NCBI GenBank assembly: GCA_913775095.1 | Contig: CAJYIW010000019.1 | Coordinates: 1-64,000, forward strand | Direction: 5' to 3' | Origin: an uncultured Siphonobacter sp. | GTDB lineage: Bacteria > Bacteroidota > Bacteroidia > Cytophagales > Spirosomataceae | DNA: 64,000 nucleotides | Shown here: positions 47,901 through 57,200 of the stretch, piece after piece | Numbering within the stretch: the stretch's first letter is position 1 | Layout of the letters: every line of letters starts with the position of its first letter | The notes under the pieces: model-generated | Told to the model about the DNA's origin: nothing | Database searches by the model: none | Seen by the model: only the letters and a program-made list of their open reading frames with translations | Position numbers and translations under genes: made by a program

Positions 47901-48235
47901 ACAGATAAAGGAGTCCCCAGGGCAACACTGATATTTTCAAATTTTTTGGTAGCAAACCCAACCGCAGAAACGGTTAAAGTGTAAGGACCACCGACGCGTA
48001 AGTTGGGAAGAGTGTACTCACCATTGTTCTTGGTCACTGTTCCGTAATTCGTACCCGTAGGTTCATGGATAGCCTGAACGGTAGCCCCAGGAACCACTTC
48101 ACCTTTAGGATCATTTACCCGACCTACAATTGATGATGTAGTAACCTGAGCAAAAGTCCCTTTTCCTAAGAGCATAAGCATGAAAAATGCTACGAACCCG
48201 AAGATTTGTTTGAAAGGTAAAAACTTCCTCATCAT
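44954..48235 (-). CDS. Oar-like TonB-dependent receptor 2
   Basis: 1093 residues. Signal peptide to TFAQ, carboxypeptidase-like domain at about 30-115 (SIVGRVNDPKGEVVPGATVQAIHEPTG), plug with SLPTINRSVQDFTRLTP and FNQFTIDGANATDAFG, then the barrel to IGARYSF. It is a paralogue of receptor 1 with the same domain order, so the two likely arose by tandem duplication, but the loops differ. Its promoter looks like TTG-N20-TTACTTTG at 48296-48326. Ligand unknown. Confidence 0.92.
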   Translation of the reverse strand: MMRKFLPFKQIFGFVAFFMLMLLGKGTFAQVTTSSIVGRVNDPKGEVVPGATVQAIHEPTGTNYGTVTKNNGEYTLPNLRVGGPYTLTVSAVGFATKKFENISVALGTPLSVNIIMEESSSTLNEVTVTAGKGDVISSVRNGSSTFIPLRQMQSLPTINRSVQDFTRLTPQANTAGSGVSFGGQNNRFNQFTIDGANATDAFGLTSSGTNGGQANLNPISIETIQEMQVVLSPYDVTYGGFTGGGINAVTKSGANDFHGSVYGQYQNEKFVGKSQSYNETITRNPYPEFKNQTFGASLSGPIVKNKLFFYLNGERFVKSTPLAFDPTVAGSGSRANKDSLEVLRQFMINNYNYDPGSYGAINNENKSTSLFGRLDWNINSKHTLTLRHNYINGSNDILSRTATSVPFSNTGYKFFSKSNSTVLELNSNFSPNASNVLRLTYNTVRDRRASNFFPGLTINSYDLSQRATITYNLGSENSSQANSLDQDVFTITDNFTLYKGKHTITFGTNNEFFSSKNVFLQGFYGNYTYGVSGTTDPSSISKFMKNTGLTSYNVGFSTNPDRSDRASANLRAAQLSVYAQDIWSMTDRFKLTYGLRIDMPLFFNDPTENPAVEAAFPGYKTSQMPKANPLFSPRVGFNWDVKGDASTQVRGGAGLFTGRLPFVWISNQFSNTGVTQINYSVSNTNAANIATLAGIKYNFNPNDPHAGAYIPASVTAAPPVINVIDRNFKFPQVFRANLAVDQKLGFWGLIGTLEGIYTKTLNNANYENLNLSENGEGSVTLGSTTRPLWTKRVTTAFTDVIKLKNTNQGYSYSLTAQVQKPYDRGWSGSIAYTYGRTKSLTDLTSSVAYSNWRFAYATNGLNRLDLANSNFDMGSRIIGSLSKEFKYAKNFATTITLIYTGQSGLRASYLYNRTITGDDITGSTNNTLVYVPASAAEANFADLRGGATAAEQWTNFQKFASENKFLGDNMGKNAARNGDRLPFEHHFDVRIAQDFIYGKHKLQVFFDVLNVGNMLQSKWGRAYSLSNQSSTLFTVLTSGSQTQNGTAFTPTAAKPALQFNVNNMNNIEGTYRPYIVSDFSSRWNAQIGARYSF

Positions 48236-48864
48236 GAAATTTGGAATTTAGTTTAAATTGAACTTTTTGCAGTATGTGGAAAGAAAAATTCAGTACAAAG
48301 TAACGTAGGAATTTGGCTTTTTTCAAGTACTAATTTGATATGTACACTTTAAATAATTTTAATAAACTTCTGATTTGTAACAATTAGCCACTTTTGTATT
48401 GAAATAGAACAATTTAGTGAATGTTAAATAATCGTTAAGTTTACTTATCGTAAGGTGTTGTATTTTTTTTATAAATAGTTGAGTGCCTAATCGATAAATT
48501 TAAATTTTCATCGAATCTAAATGGTGAATCTTCTGTTTGGAAGCACATGCCGGGAGGAGGGATTGCCAAACTCAAGATAAAACATTCTTTAACAATTATA
48601 CGAAGAGAAGAATAGATAACTGTTAAAGTATTTGGCTATAATCATATTTTCCAAATTTTATATGGTGATTGCCTGACGGATTATTCTATACGACTGAATA
48701 GATAGACTATTTATAGTCCCTGTGCTTCCCCGGACGGCAAGGTTTCCATTACCCTGGACTTCTAATAAAATCGAGACTTTACTCACGGCTCATATTATAT
48801 TTGTCATTCCATCGGCCAACCTCAGCAGGTCGGTTGTATTGTGCTCTAGCAGGCATCCCCATTT
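48236..48864. promoter_or_regulatory. Divergent A+T-rich promoter region
   Basis: 629 bp with no gene between TonB receptor 2 and the cysteine desulfurase. On the minus strand TTG (48324-48326), 20 bases, then TTACTTTG (48296-48303) lies about 60 bp before the receptor start and is one mismatch from the Bacteroidota consensus. The rest is very A+T-rich with nothing I can assign. Confidence 0.45.
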
Positions 48865-50013
48865 ATGAAAAGAATTTATCTTGATAACGCAGCCACCACT
48901 CCGCTGGATCCGGTGGTTCTGGAAGAAATGTTACCCCTGATGCGGGAACAGTTTGGTAATCCCTCGTCTATTCACGGTCACGGGCGGGTGGTTCGTTCAG
49001 CAATTGAGAAAGCCCGTAAGAAAGTAGCGGAATTACTGAATACGTCTCCGTCGGAGATTTTCTTTACTTCAGGCGGTACCGAAGCTGATAATACGGCCAT
49101 TCGCAATACGGTACTGGCGAAAGGAATCAAGCATATCATTACCTCTCCCCTCGAGCACCACGCGGTACTTCACACGGCTGAACATCTGGAAAAAGAAGGA
49201 CTGGCCAAAGTATCCTTAGTAGAACTTGACTCAAAGGGCTACGTAGATTACGCTCATCTGGAAGAGTTACTCAGAACGAATGAACCCAGCCTGATTTCCT
49301 TAATGCATGGCAATAATGAAATTGGTAACCTGCTGGATCTGGATCGGGTAGGGCAACTGGCAACGGAGTATAAGGCTCTGTTTCATTCGGACACCGTCCA
49401 GACGATGGGCCATTACAAACACGATCTTCAGCAGTTGAAAACTAATTTCATTGTTGGAGCGGCTCATAAATTCCACGGTCCTAAAGGGGTAGGATTCCTT
49501 TATATGCAGGCAGGAACGAAAATTCCTCCCTTCATTCACGGTGGTGCTCAGGAACGTAACATGCGGGGTGGCACCGAAAACGTGTACGGAATTGTCGGTC
49601 TGGCGAAAGCTCTGGAAATCGCCTATGCCGAAATGGCCGAGCATCAGCAGCACATTCAGGGCCTGAAAACCCACATGATCGCCCGCCTGAAAGAAGCCAT
49701 TCCCGAAATTGGTTTCAACGGGAACCCTGAAACTTCGGAGCAAAGTTTATATACCGTTCTGAACGTAAGCTTTCCGCCGACCGCCGATAGCGAGATGTTG
49801 TTATTTAATCTCGACATTGAAGGCATCTCAGCTTCCGGCGGCTCCGCCTGTAGCAGTGGTTCGGATGTGGGATCTCACGTATTGAGAGCCCTGAAAGCCG
49901 ATCCCTCACGCCCCTCTGCCCGTTTCTCTTTTTCTAAATACACGACGAAAGAAGAAATTGATACCGTCGTTGAGAAACTATCGGTGATCATGGGCGTTGA
50001 AAAAGTGAGCTAG
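48865..50013 (+). CDS. Cysteine desulfurase (NifS/IscS family)
   Basis: 382 residues. YLDNAATTPLDP and FTSGGTEADNTAI open the PLP fold, HHAVLH is the stacking His region, HSDTVQTMGH carries the PLP Asp, AAHKFHGPKG has the PLP Lys, and SASGGSACSSGS has the reactive Cys. It takes sulfur from cysteine for Fe-S clusters or tRNA thiolation. The 12-residue extra loop of class II is absent, so it is class I. Standalone; the IscA-like gene at 15 kb is distant. Confidence 0.95.
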   Translation: MKRIYLDNAATTPLDPVVLEEMLPLMREQFGNPSSIHGHGRVVRSAIEKARKKVAELLNTSPSEIFFTSGGTEADNTAIRNTVLAKGIKHIITSPLEHHAVLHTAEHLEKEGLAKVSLVELDSKGYVDYAHLEELLRTNEPSLISLMHGNNEIGNLLDLDRVGQLATEYKALFHSDTVQTMGHYKHDLQQLKTNFIVGAAHKFHGPKGVGFLYMQAGTKIPPFIHGGAQERNMRGGTENVYGIVGLAKALEIAYAEMAEHQQHIQGLKTHMIARLKEAIPEIGFNGNPETSEQSLYTVLNVSFPPTADSEMLLFNLDIEGISASGGSACSSGSDVGSHVLRALKADPSRPSARFSFSKYTTKEEIDTVVEKLSVIMGVEKVS

Positions 50014-50031
50014 CTTATAGATAAGATCCTG

Positions 50032-50075
50032 AAAAGAAGCCCTCCCTACAGCCATTGTTGGGAGGGCTTCTTTTT
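50032..50075 (+). terminator. Cysteine desulfurase terminator
   Basis: Arms AAAAGAAGCCCTCCC and GGGAGGGCTTCTTTT with a 13-base loop and T5. Confidence 0.9.
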
Positions 50076-50139
50076 ATACCGCTTTTATCATTGCTGTGAA
50101 GCATCACCAACAGCGGCATTAAACTTCGTATGATTACCT

Positions 50140-50577
50140 CTACTTATAAAGTGAGGAAAGTAACTTCTGGTTTTGAGGAGTTGGATAATAGATTGTAAAA
50201 TCCAGCTTTCCTCTGGTGACCAGCTTATGACGATATATTATAAATAAAGTATCATAATAGGAGTCAAACCAGTCTTGTTTCAACCAAACTGAATCCGGAG
50301 AAAGCTTATAATGAACTTTTTCATGGGTATACATTTGTATGGCTGATTTGTTAAGTGGTCTACCCGTATGAATAATGAAGCCCGAGGAATCATCCTGGTA
50401 ACCTTTCACTGTTAAAGCAGCCTGATAAAATCCTTTTCCATTACTACAAGGGCAAATGGCCAGTATCGTATCTTTTGAGGCATCGATACTTACTTCTACA
50501 GTGTAGGAACAATCATATCTACAGAAAGTCAATCCACTGCATGACACTAAAATGAGCACTATCCATTTCAGATTCAT
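50140..50577 (-). CDS. Small lipoprotein, possible partner of the upstream lipoprotein
   Basis: 145 residues from the ATG at 50577, just past the stop of the upstream gene (50582). The signal is MNLKWIVLILVSCSGLTFC; Cys 19 could be lipidated. The mature part is a beta-type domain with Cys pairs (YDCSYTV, ICPCSNG) and Trp/Tyr-rich end. No family recognised. It is A+T-rich like the upstream gene and follows it within 5 bp, so they form an operon. If the upstream protein is a toxin, this may be its guard; that is inference. Confidence 0.65.
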   Translation of the reverse strand: MNLKWIVLILVSCSGLTFCRYDCSYTVEVSIDASKDTILAICPCSNGKGFYQAALTVKGYQDDSSGFIIHTGRPLNKSAIQMYTHEKVHYKLSPDSVWLKQDWFDSYYDTLFIIYRHKLVTRGKLDFTIYYPTPQNQKLLSSLYK

Positions 50578-50581
50578 CGCA

Positions 50582-52231
50582 TTATTGATTAAAGGTTCGT
50601 TTGGCAACTGTTGTACGTTCTTGTCCTTTTACTATCCAAACATACAATTCTCCATTTTGAGCTTTTGGAAAAAATACATTGAATAAAAAAGTTGAAGCGT
50701 AATTGCCGTATGATGGAAAATGTGGGAGTGTCTGAGTTAGCCCTATTTCATTGTTATGAAGATCCATTAAAATATTTTTCCCTTCATAGTTTGTAGGATT
50801 TTGATTTACTGTAGAAAGGGTTTGGTTATTTTCATGAGCATTGGCTAAACTTCTGGCTAGACTAGGCCCCAGATGTGCTTTATTCATACAGGCTAGCATT
50901 GCATGTTTAATAGCATTGGGATGGTCACTATCTCCAGCTCCCCCTCTGTTGTAGTTGTAAGACCCTTGCCAATCTTTCGTTTCTATAAATGTATACACAT
51001 TTACTAAATTATAAACGTATATGGCTATTTGAAAACTGTTCATTTGGTTTACCATAATGGCCTGTTCTTGTGGAGTTAATCCACTTCCAGATACACCTTG
51101 CATTACTGCACCTAAACAGCTAATAAGTTCAGCTTTATTCTGAAAGGTTGAATTCTTAAACAAACATTCTTTAATTGAAGGATTCTCATTTAAAGCAAAA
51201 GCTACCCATAAATTATAAAGAAGGTAATTTTTTTCATCGGCTGTGAAACGATCATCGCTTCCTGCAAATTCAATGGCCATCCATTGTTCATCTGATAATA
51301 CGGGGCCAATATAACCTGGAGTTCCTGGCCCGTTGTTGGAGCCTGAACCTCCGCCAGTGGGGCCCATTGGAGTATAACTTCCCCCCCCCATAGGCGTATA
51401 ATTATATATATATCCACCATTAGTACTACCGCCATTGGAATCAGAGCCCCCTCCCGCAGAACATTGCAAAGTTAGATTGACACTACCACAAGCGGATAAA
51501 ATATTTGCTAATATTTCAGCTGAATTATCTGAACTACCAGAAAAAGTATATGCATAACTATATGCTCCATGAGAAAGATGGGTCGGATTGCCTTCAGGAA
51601 TTAAACAGTTTGCATAGGCCCTGGTAACATCGCAATTATCATAAACAGGTAATTTTCCACCTTTATTAACTACAGGCTCCATAATTTGCCCATCGAGTCC
51701 TACAACGACCCGACTTGAAACCATCCCGTTTACAGCAGATATCCCATTAATATAATTACCCTGATCATCATAATATATAATTTGCCCTGTGAAGTTCAAA
51801 TCGCTAATATTTCCTAGATTGTTCTGAAAATACTCTCCGTCAGGGAAATATTCTGCCACAAAGCCTTCCAGCTGATTAGATTTAATATTCTTATAATAGA
51901 TCAACTTACGATAGGCATATTTGCCAGGCTTGTTCAAATCGTTATCAAAAAAAATAGGAACGGCTACTACTTCATGCCCAGAAATAGAAGTATAAGCATG
52001 AGCATGTTCCCACAGGGCTTTGCGGATGAATTTTTTGTTTCGCTTACTTGAGCGAACAGATTTCTCAACACTTGTGTTCTTTTCCTGTACGTTGGAAAAA
52101 TGTCTTTTTACATCTTCAATAGAAATGTTTTGTGAAGAATTTTCAAATACTTTATCTCTTAAATCCTTACTACAAGCAAATACTAGAAATACTAGAAGTA
52201 TTGCAATCAAATAACGGCACGAATTTAACAT
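50582..52231 (-). CDS. Lipoprotein with DUF6973-like C-terminal domain
   Basis: 549 residues. Signal with lipobox (VFLVFAC, Cys 20). An N-terminal part (30-200) of beta type with a VPIFFDN segment, then a low-complexity Gly/Ser/Asn/Pro linker (about 262-300), then a helical C-terminal domain with NAIKHAMLACMNK, AHENN and MDLHNNEIG. That His-rich pattern recalls DUF6973, a domain found at the end of polymorphic-toxin-like and other secreted proteins; the His, Glu and Asp could bind metal. The function is not known. Composition is A+T-rich (28% GC in one line), unlike neighbours, so the pair may have been acquired. Confidence 0.7.
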   Translation of the reverse strand: MLNSCRYLIAILLVFLVFACSKDLRDKVFENSSQNISIEDVKRHFSNVQEKNTSVEKSVRSSKRNKKFIRKALWEHAHAYTSISGHEVVAVPIFFDNDLNKPGKYAYRKLIYYKNIKSNQLEGFVAEYFPDGEYFQNNLGNISDLNFTGQIIYYDDQGNYINGISAVNGMVSSRVVVGLDGQIMEPVVNKGGKLPVYDNCDVTRAYANCLIPEGNPTHLSHGAYSYAYTFSGSSDNSAEILANILSACGSVNLTLQCSAGGGSDSNGGSTNGGYIYNYTPMGGGSYTPMGPTGGGSGSNNGPGTPGYIGPVLSDEQWMAIEFAGSDDRFTADEKNYLLYNLWVAFALNENPSIKECLFKNSTFQNKAELISCLGAVMQGVSGSGLTPQEQAIMVNQMNSFQIAIYVYNLVNVYTFIETKDWQGSYNYNRGGAGDSDHPNAIKHAMLACMNKAHLGPSLARSLANAHENNQTLSTVNQNPTNYEGKNILMDLHNNEIGLTQTLPHFPSYGNYASTFLFNVFFPKAQNGELYVWIVKGQERTTVAKRTFNQ

Positions 52232-52765
52232 ATAATAGACGGGTTAAGGGTTGTTAATTTTCTCTGTAAAATAGTTGACTATTTTTATACTTTAAATAGA
52301 TAATCATGATTCCTATTAAAAAAATTATTTAATGGTACTCTGGTATACTATTTACGAAACACTATGCTATAGGAACTTTAACATAACTAGAAAAGACCAC
52401 TGAAAAATAAGGCAAAGAGGAAACAGAGTGTTATTAACATAGCTATGATTTAAAATCAATACCCCAACTGTTCCAAGTGTTCGTCCAAAGGACGCCACTT
52501 GGAACGAAGGATGAAAAGCAGTTTTGAACTGCCTTTAGCATAGATAGACATGCATCAACCATTCCAGTTGGCACCTATTGTACCGATGATGGAGTTTAGC
52601 GAAGTCTATCCAACAACTACGGAAGGTGCGTACGGCATTTAAGTAAATTCAATCTCCAAAGAACTATTTTAACATTTGGAATACAGCCCTTAACTCATTC
52701 CAAAATGTTTCCAGAATTGGCCATTTGCTTTGTAGACATCGACCGAGCAATTAAAACGTCGATGT
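52232..52765. other. Intergenic region with REP-like copy 2
   Basis: 534 bp with no gene. A+T-rich to about 52.44 kb (continuing the accessory pair), then the repeat at 52471-52532, then the leader of the efflux operon. Confidence 0.6.
52471..52532. repeat. REP-like two-hairpin repeat, copy 2
   Basis: TTCCAAGTG (52471-52479) with CACTTGGAA (52496-52504), inner CGTCC-AAA-GGACG, 13-base spacer, then GCAGTT-TTG-AACTGC (52518-52532). Same layout as the copy at 11599-11659. Confidence 0.75.
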
Positions 52766-54193
52766 ATGCGTATGAATGCTCTTCCTCTCCATTTATTCCG
52801 TGCCCTAAGCTTTTTATCCAGACGAAAGCATCGGTTTCTCCTGTATGCACTGATAAGTACGTTGCCCGTTTCGGCTCAGGTACAAACGCTGTCACAGGTT
52901 CTGGACCGCAGTGTGAAGCAGTTTCCTTTTCTGAAATCCAAACAGTCAGAAATGGAGAGTGCCCAGCAGCGAAAATCAGCGACCTTAACCGAGCGTTTAC
53001 CCATCCTGACCGTTCAGCATCAGTACAATTACGCCACCAATAACAGCATTACCGGGTCGGTTTTCAATACCGAAGGAACCAACGTAGCGATTTCCGGTGG
53101 CGTGCGGCCCGAGAACACTTATGAAGGCGTGTTCGGCAGTTTTACTACCGCCGTAGCCGAATGGCGGATCATTAACTTCGGGCGGGTAAAGGCCAGCATT
53201 CAGGCCGCCGATGCTGAAGTAACCCGTGCTCAGGAAGATTATCAAAACGAAATCTTCCAGCATCAGATTCGCGTATCGGATGCCTACCTGGCTTTGCTGA
53301 TTAATCAGAAACTCGTTGAAATTCAGCGGCGTAACCTGGATCGGGCCCTGACCTTCAAGCAAATTGTAGATTCCGGCGTCCGTTCCGGCATGCGTCCGGG
53401 CGTGGATAGCTCCCTGGCAACAGCCGAGGCTTCCCGGGCCCGGATCTTACTACTTGAAAGTCAGCAGCGGGAACAGGTGCAACGCCTTCAGCTTTCCGAA
53501 CTGACGGGGCTGGTCGAAGATCATCTTCAGGTAGACAGCCTTCGTTTTTATACCAGCTTACCCGCTTCACCTTCCGCCAGTGACAGCCTGTTTCTGAATC
53601 ACCCGGCCTTACGTTTTCAGCGAAGTCAGGTGGACTGGGCCACGGCCCGGAGCCTGGCAACCCAGCGTTCTTTGTGGCCCACCATCTCGCTGGTGGGAGC
53701 AGGCTGGGCCAGAGGGTCAGGCGTTCAGAACGACGGCGATGTCTACCGGACGGATCTATCGAATGGGATTAAATACCAGGTGGGAAACTACCTCCTGGGC
53801 GTTTCGGCCCGCTGGAATCTGACCAGTGCCCTGCGAATCAAGCGGGAGTACCGAAGCGAGGTAGCCCAAACCGAACGGTTTCAGCATTTGTACCAGGAAC
53901 AAAACAACCAACTCCAGCGGCTAACGCGGGAATCGGAGACGCAGTTTAACGTCGCGATGGAACAGGCCCGTCAGGCTCCGGTGCAGCTACAGGCCGCTCG
54001 TCAGGCCTATAAACAGGCTCAGGCCCGTTACCAAAATGGTCTTGCTGATTTACCTACGGTTCTCCAGAGTTTCCTGACGCTCAATCGGGCCGAAGTCGAC
54101 GCTTACGTAGCCAACAGCAACGCCTGGCGTTCGCTATTACGCATTTCCGCCGCCGAAGGTGACCTCTCGCTATTCCTTAATCAAGTCAAATGA
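52766..54193 (+). CDS. TolC-family outer-membrane efflux protein
   Basis: 475 residues. Signal region to about 38 (LLYALISTLPVSAQ). Two outer-membrane efflux repeats of helical coiled coil plus beta strands (about 45-240 and 260-470), for example AEWRIINFGRVKASIQAADAEV and RYQNGLADLPTVLQS. It forms the outer channel for the RND pump and adaptor just downstream. The start could also be the ATG two codons later. Confidence 0.92.
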   Translation: MRMNALPLHLFRALSFLSRRKHRFLLYALISTLPVSAQVQTLSQVLDRSVKQFPFLKSKQSEMESAQQRKSATLTERLPILTVQHQYNYATNNSITGSVFNTEGTNVAISGGVRPENTYEGVFGSFTTAVAEWRIINFGRVKASIQAADAEVTRAQEDYQNEIFQHQIRVSDAYLALLINQKLVEIQRRNLDRALTFKQIVDSGVRSGMRPGVDSSLATAEASRARILLLESQQREQVQRLQLSELTGLVEDHLQVDSLRFYTSLPASPSASDSLFLNHPALRFQRSQVDWATARSLATQRSLWPTISLVGAGWARGSGVQNDGDVYRTDLSNGIKYQVGNYLLGVSARWNLTSALRIKREYRSEVAQTERFQHLYQEQNNQLQRLTRESETQFNVAMEQARQAPVQLQAARQAYKQAQARYQNGLADLPTVLQSFLTLNRAEVDAYVANSNAWRSLLRISAAEGDLSLFLNQVK

Positions 54194-54202
54194 GTTTGAA
54201 TG

Positions 54203-54266
54203 TTTTGAGTTCAGAGTTTTGAGTTGAAAATCAGTTAAGTAATAACTCAAAACCCTGAACTCAAAA
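54203..54266. repeat. Intercistronic inverted repeat (tolC-RND spacer)
   Basis: 23-base arms (54203-54225 and 54244-54266) pair with one mismatch. The word GTTTTGAGTT links it to the metF hairpin. It may lower read-through from the channel gene to the pump gene. Confidence 0.6.
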
Positions 54267-54286
54267 CTCAAAACACGAAACGAACT

Positions 54287-57200
54287 ATGCATCAACTCAT
54301 CAGATCAGCTTTACGAAAGCCTGTGGCCATCGTAGTGGCGGTAGTGGGCTTACTGTTTTTTTCAGTGCTCTCGCTGCGAACCATCCCGGTCGATATTTTT
54401 CCTGACCTGGATCTGCCGACTATCTACGTGGTGCAACCCTACGGCGGGATGGCTCCCGACCAGATGGATGGCTTCATCGCGACCCGTTACCAGGATCACT
54501 TTCTCTACGTATCCGGTATTAAGGATGTGGACGTAAAAACCATTCAGGGGTTATCGCTCATCAAGCTTCAGTTTTATCCCGGCACGGACATGGCCCAGGC
54601 AGCGGCGGAGGTGGCTAACAACGTGTCGAGGGCGAAAGCGTATATGCCCGAAGGAACGGTTCCGCCACAGGTCGTTCGTTTTGATGCCAGTTCCGTTCCG
54701 GTGGGGCAACTGGTCTTTGAAAGCGAAACCCGCTCGCTGAACGAAATTCAGGATTACGCTTCTTCACGGGTACGTCCGATGTTCTCGCGGATTGAAGGCG
54801 TATCCAGTCCGCCGCCATTTGGGGGTAACCAGCGTACCATCGTCGTTCGGGTCGATCCCAAGAAAATTCAGAGTTATCAGTTAACGCCCGAAGAGGTTAT
54901 TAAATCCATCGTGAGTAATAACCAGCCTTCGCCCGCGGGTAACATCCGGGTAGGAGATAAGGCCGTAATGACGCCCGTGAATTCACTGGTGCAGAAGCCC
55001 GAAGACTTTCTCAATATTCCCATTCGCACGGGTTCCGGCCCTACGGTTTTTGTGCGGGACATTGGCACCGTAGAAGACGGAGCGGACGTAACGGTGAGTT
55101 ATGCCCTCGTCAATGGTCGCCGGGCGGTGTATATTCCGGTCGTTAAAAAATCGGATGCCTCGACGCTTCAGGTCGTAACCAATCTGAAAAATGCTTTACC
55201 CGAAATTCAGAAATCCGTACCCGAGGACGTAAAGATTTCTTATGAATTCGATCAGTCCGTTTACGTAACCAATGCCCTGAAAAGTCTGGTTACGGAAGGC
55301 GTACTGGGAGCTTTGTTAACGGGTTTGATGGTCTTACTCTTCCTGCGGGACTGGCGAAGTGTGATTATTGTGGTATTAACCATTCCCATCTCGGTCATGA
55401 TTGCCGTAATGATGCTGAACCTCTTCGGACAGTCGATCAACACCATGACGCTTTCCGGGCTGGCTCTGGCTGTAGGGATTCTGGTCGATCAGGCCACCGT
55501 TACCATTGAAAATATTCACCAGCATCTGGAAATGGGGAAACCCAAAGCCGAGGCGATCTGGGATGCGTGTAAAGAAATCATTTTCCCGGAATTCCTGATT
55601 TTGCTGGCCATTCTGGCGGTATTCGCTCCTGCCTTTGTGATGACCGGGGTGCCGAAATCCATGTTCCTGCCCTTGTCGCTTTCGGTAGGGTTTGCCATGA
55701 TTGCTTCCTTTATCCTGTCGCAAACGCTGGTGCCCGTGCTTTCCAACTGGTTACTCAAATCGCACCCGGAACACGAAGCTCCAACGCTGGCTCTGGATCG
55801 CCGGGAAATCCATTCGATGGTAGAAGAGAACCAGCATCCGCCCGTTCCCGAAAGTGGGTTTGATCGTTTTAAGCATCGCTACACTGATTTTCTGGAAAAA
55901 CTGGTGCAACGCCGCAAACTGGTCGTTCCCCTGTATCTGATTGGAAGCATCGCCATGATTGTCGCTTGTTTTCAATGGTTAGGAACGGACATTCTGCCGC
56001 ACGGCAATAGTCATCAGTTTCAGATGCGTCTGCGGGTGCCGGATGGAACCCGGGTGGAACGGACCGAGACCGCAACATTGAAAGTGCTGGATATTATTAA
56101 GGAAGCCGTTGGCCCTGAAAACCTCGAAATTTCATCGGCTTACGTCGGAACGGTACCCTCGAGTTATGGTACTTCCAACATTTTCGTCTTTAATAGTGGC
56201 CCCCACGAAGCCGTAATGCAGGTTTCTCTGAAAGAGGAGTATCACGTAAAAATGGATAACCTGAAGGAAGAGCTGCGTCGAAGAATTGCCAAAGAGTTAC
56301 CCAACGCCCGAATCTCTTTCGAACCGATTGAGCTGACGGATAAAATGATGAGCCAGGGGTCGGCTACACCCATTGAAGTAAGTGTGGCGGCAAAAGACCT
56401 GAAAGAAGCCGGACGGTTCGCGAACCGGATCAAGGCCAATATGCAGAAGATTGATTTCCTGCGGGACGTGCAGATTGCCCAGCCGCTGGAATATCCGGTG
56501 CTGAAAGTAACGATGGATCGCGAGCGGGCCGGACAATTGGGTGTAACCTCTTCACAGGTAGCCCGTTCAATGGTCGCGGCTACGTCTTCGAGCCGGTTTA
56601 CGGATAAAAACCTCTGGCTCGATGATTCAAAAGGTTTGGCTTATCAGGTACAGGTACAGATTCCGGAATACCTGATGACCTCGGCGGATGAGATTGGAAA
56701 CATCCCCCTGCGATCCGGAGAAATGCATCCGGTTTTGTCGGACGTGGCTCGGTTTACCGAAGAAACGGCTCCGGGGGAATACGACCGGGCGGGGCCGAAC
56801 CGATTGGTCACCATCAATGCCAATCTTCAGAACATTGATTTAGGAACGGCTCAAAAGGCCGTGCAACAGGCCATCAAAGACGCGGGCGAGCTACCTCGGG
56901 GAGTCATCGTGGAAATGAAAGGCCAGACGCAGTTATTAACCGATACGCTGTCGGGGCTGCAAACGGGTTTGATGGTAGCGATTGTTATCATCTTCCTGTT
57001 ACTCAGTGCGAATTACCAGTCGATGAAATTATCCCTGGTAATTCTCTCGGCAGTTCCGGCCGTAGTAGCCGGGGCCCTGATCATGCTGCTGGCCTGCGGA
57101 GCAACGCTCAATTTACAGTCATACATGGGCTTGATCATGTCCGTCGGTGTATCCGTGGCAAACGCCATTCTGATGGTTACCAATGCAGAAAATCTGCGGA

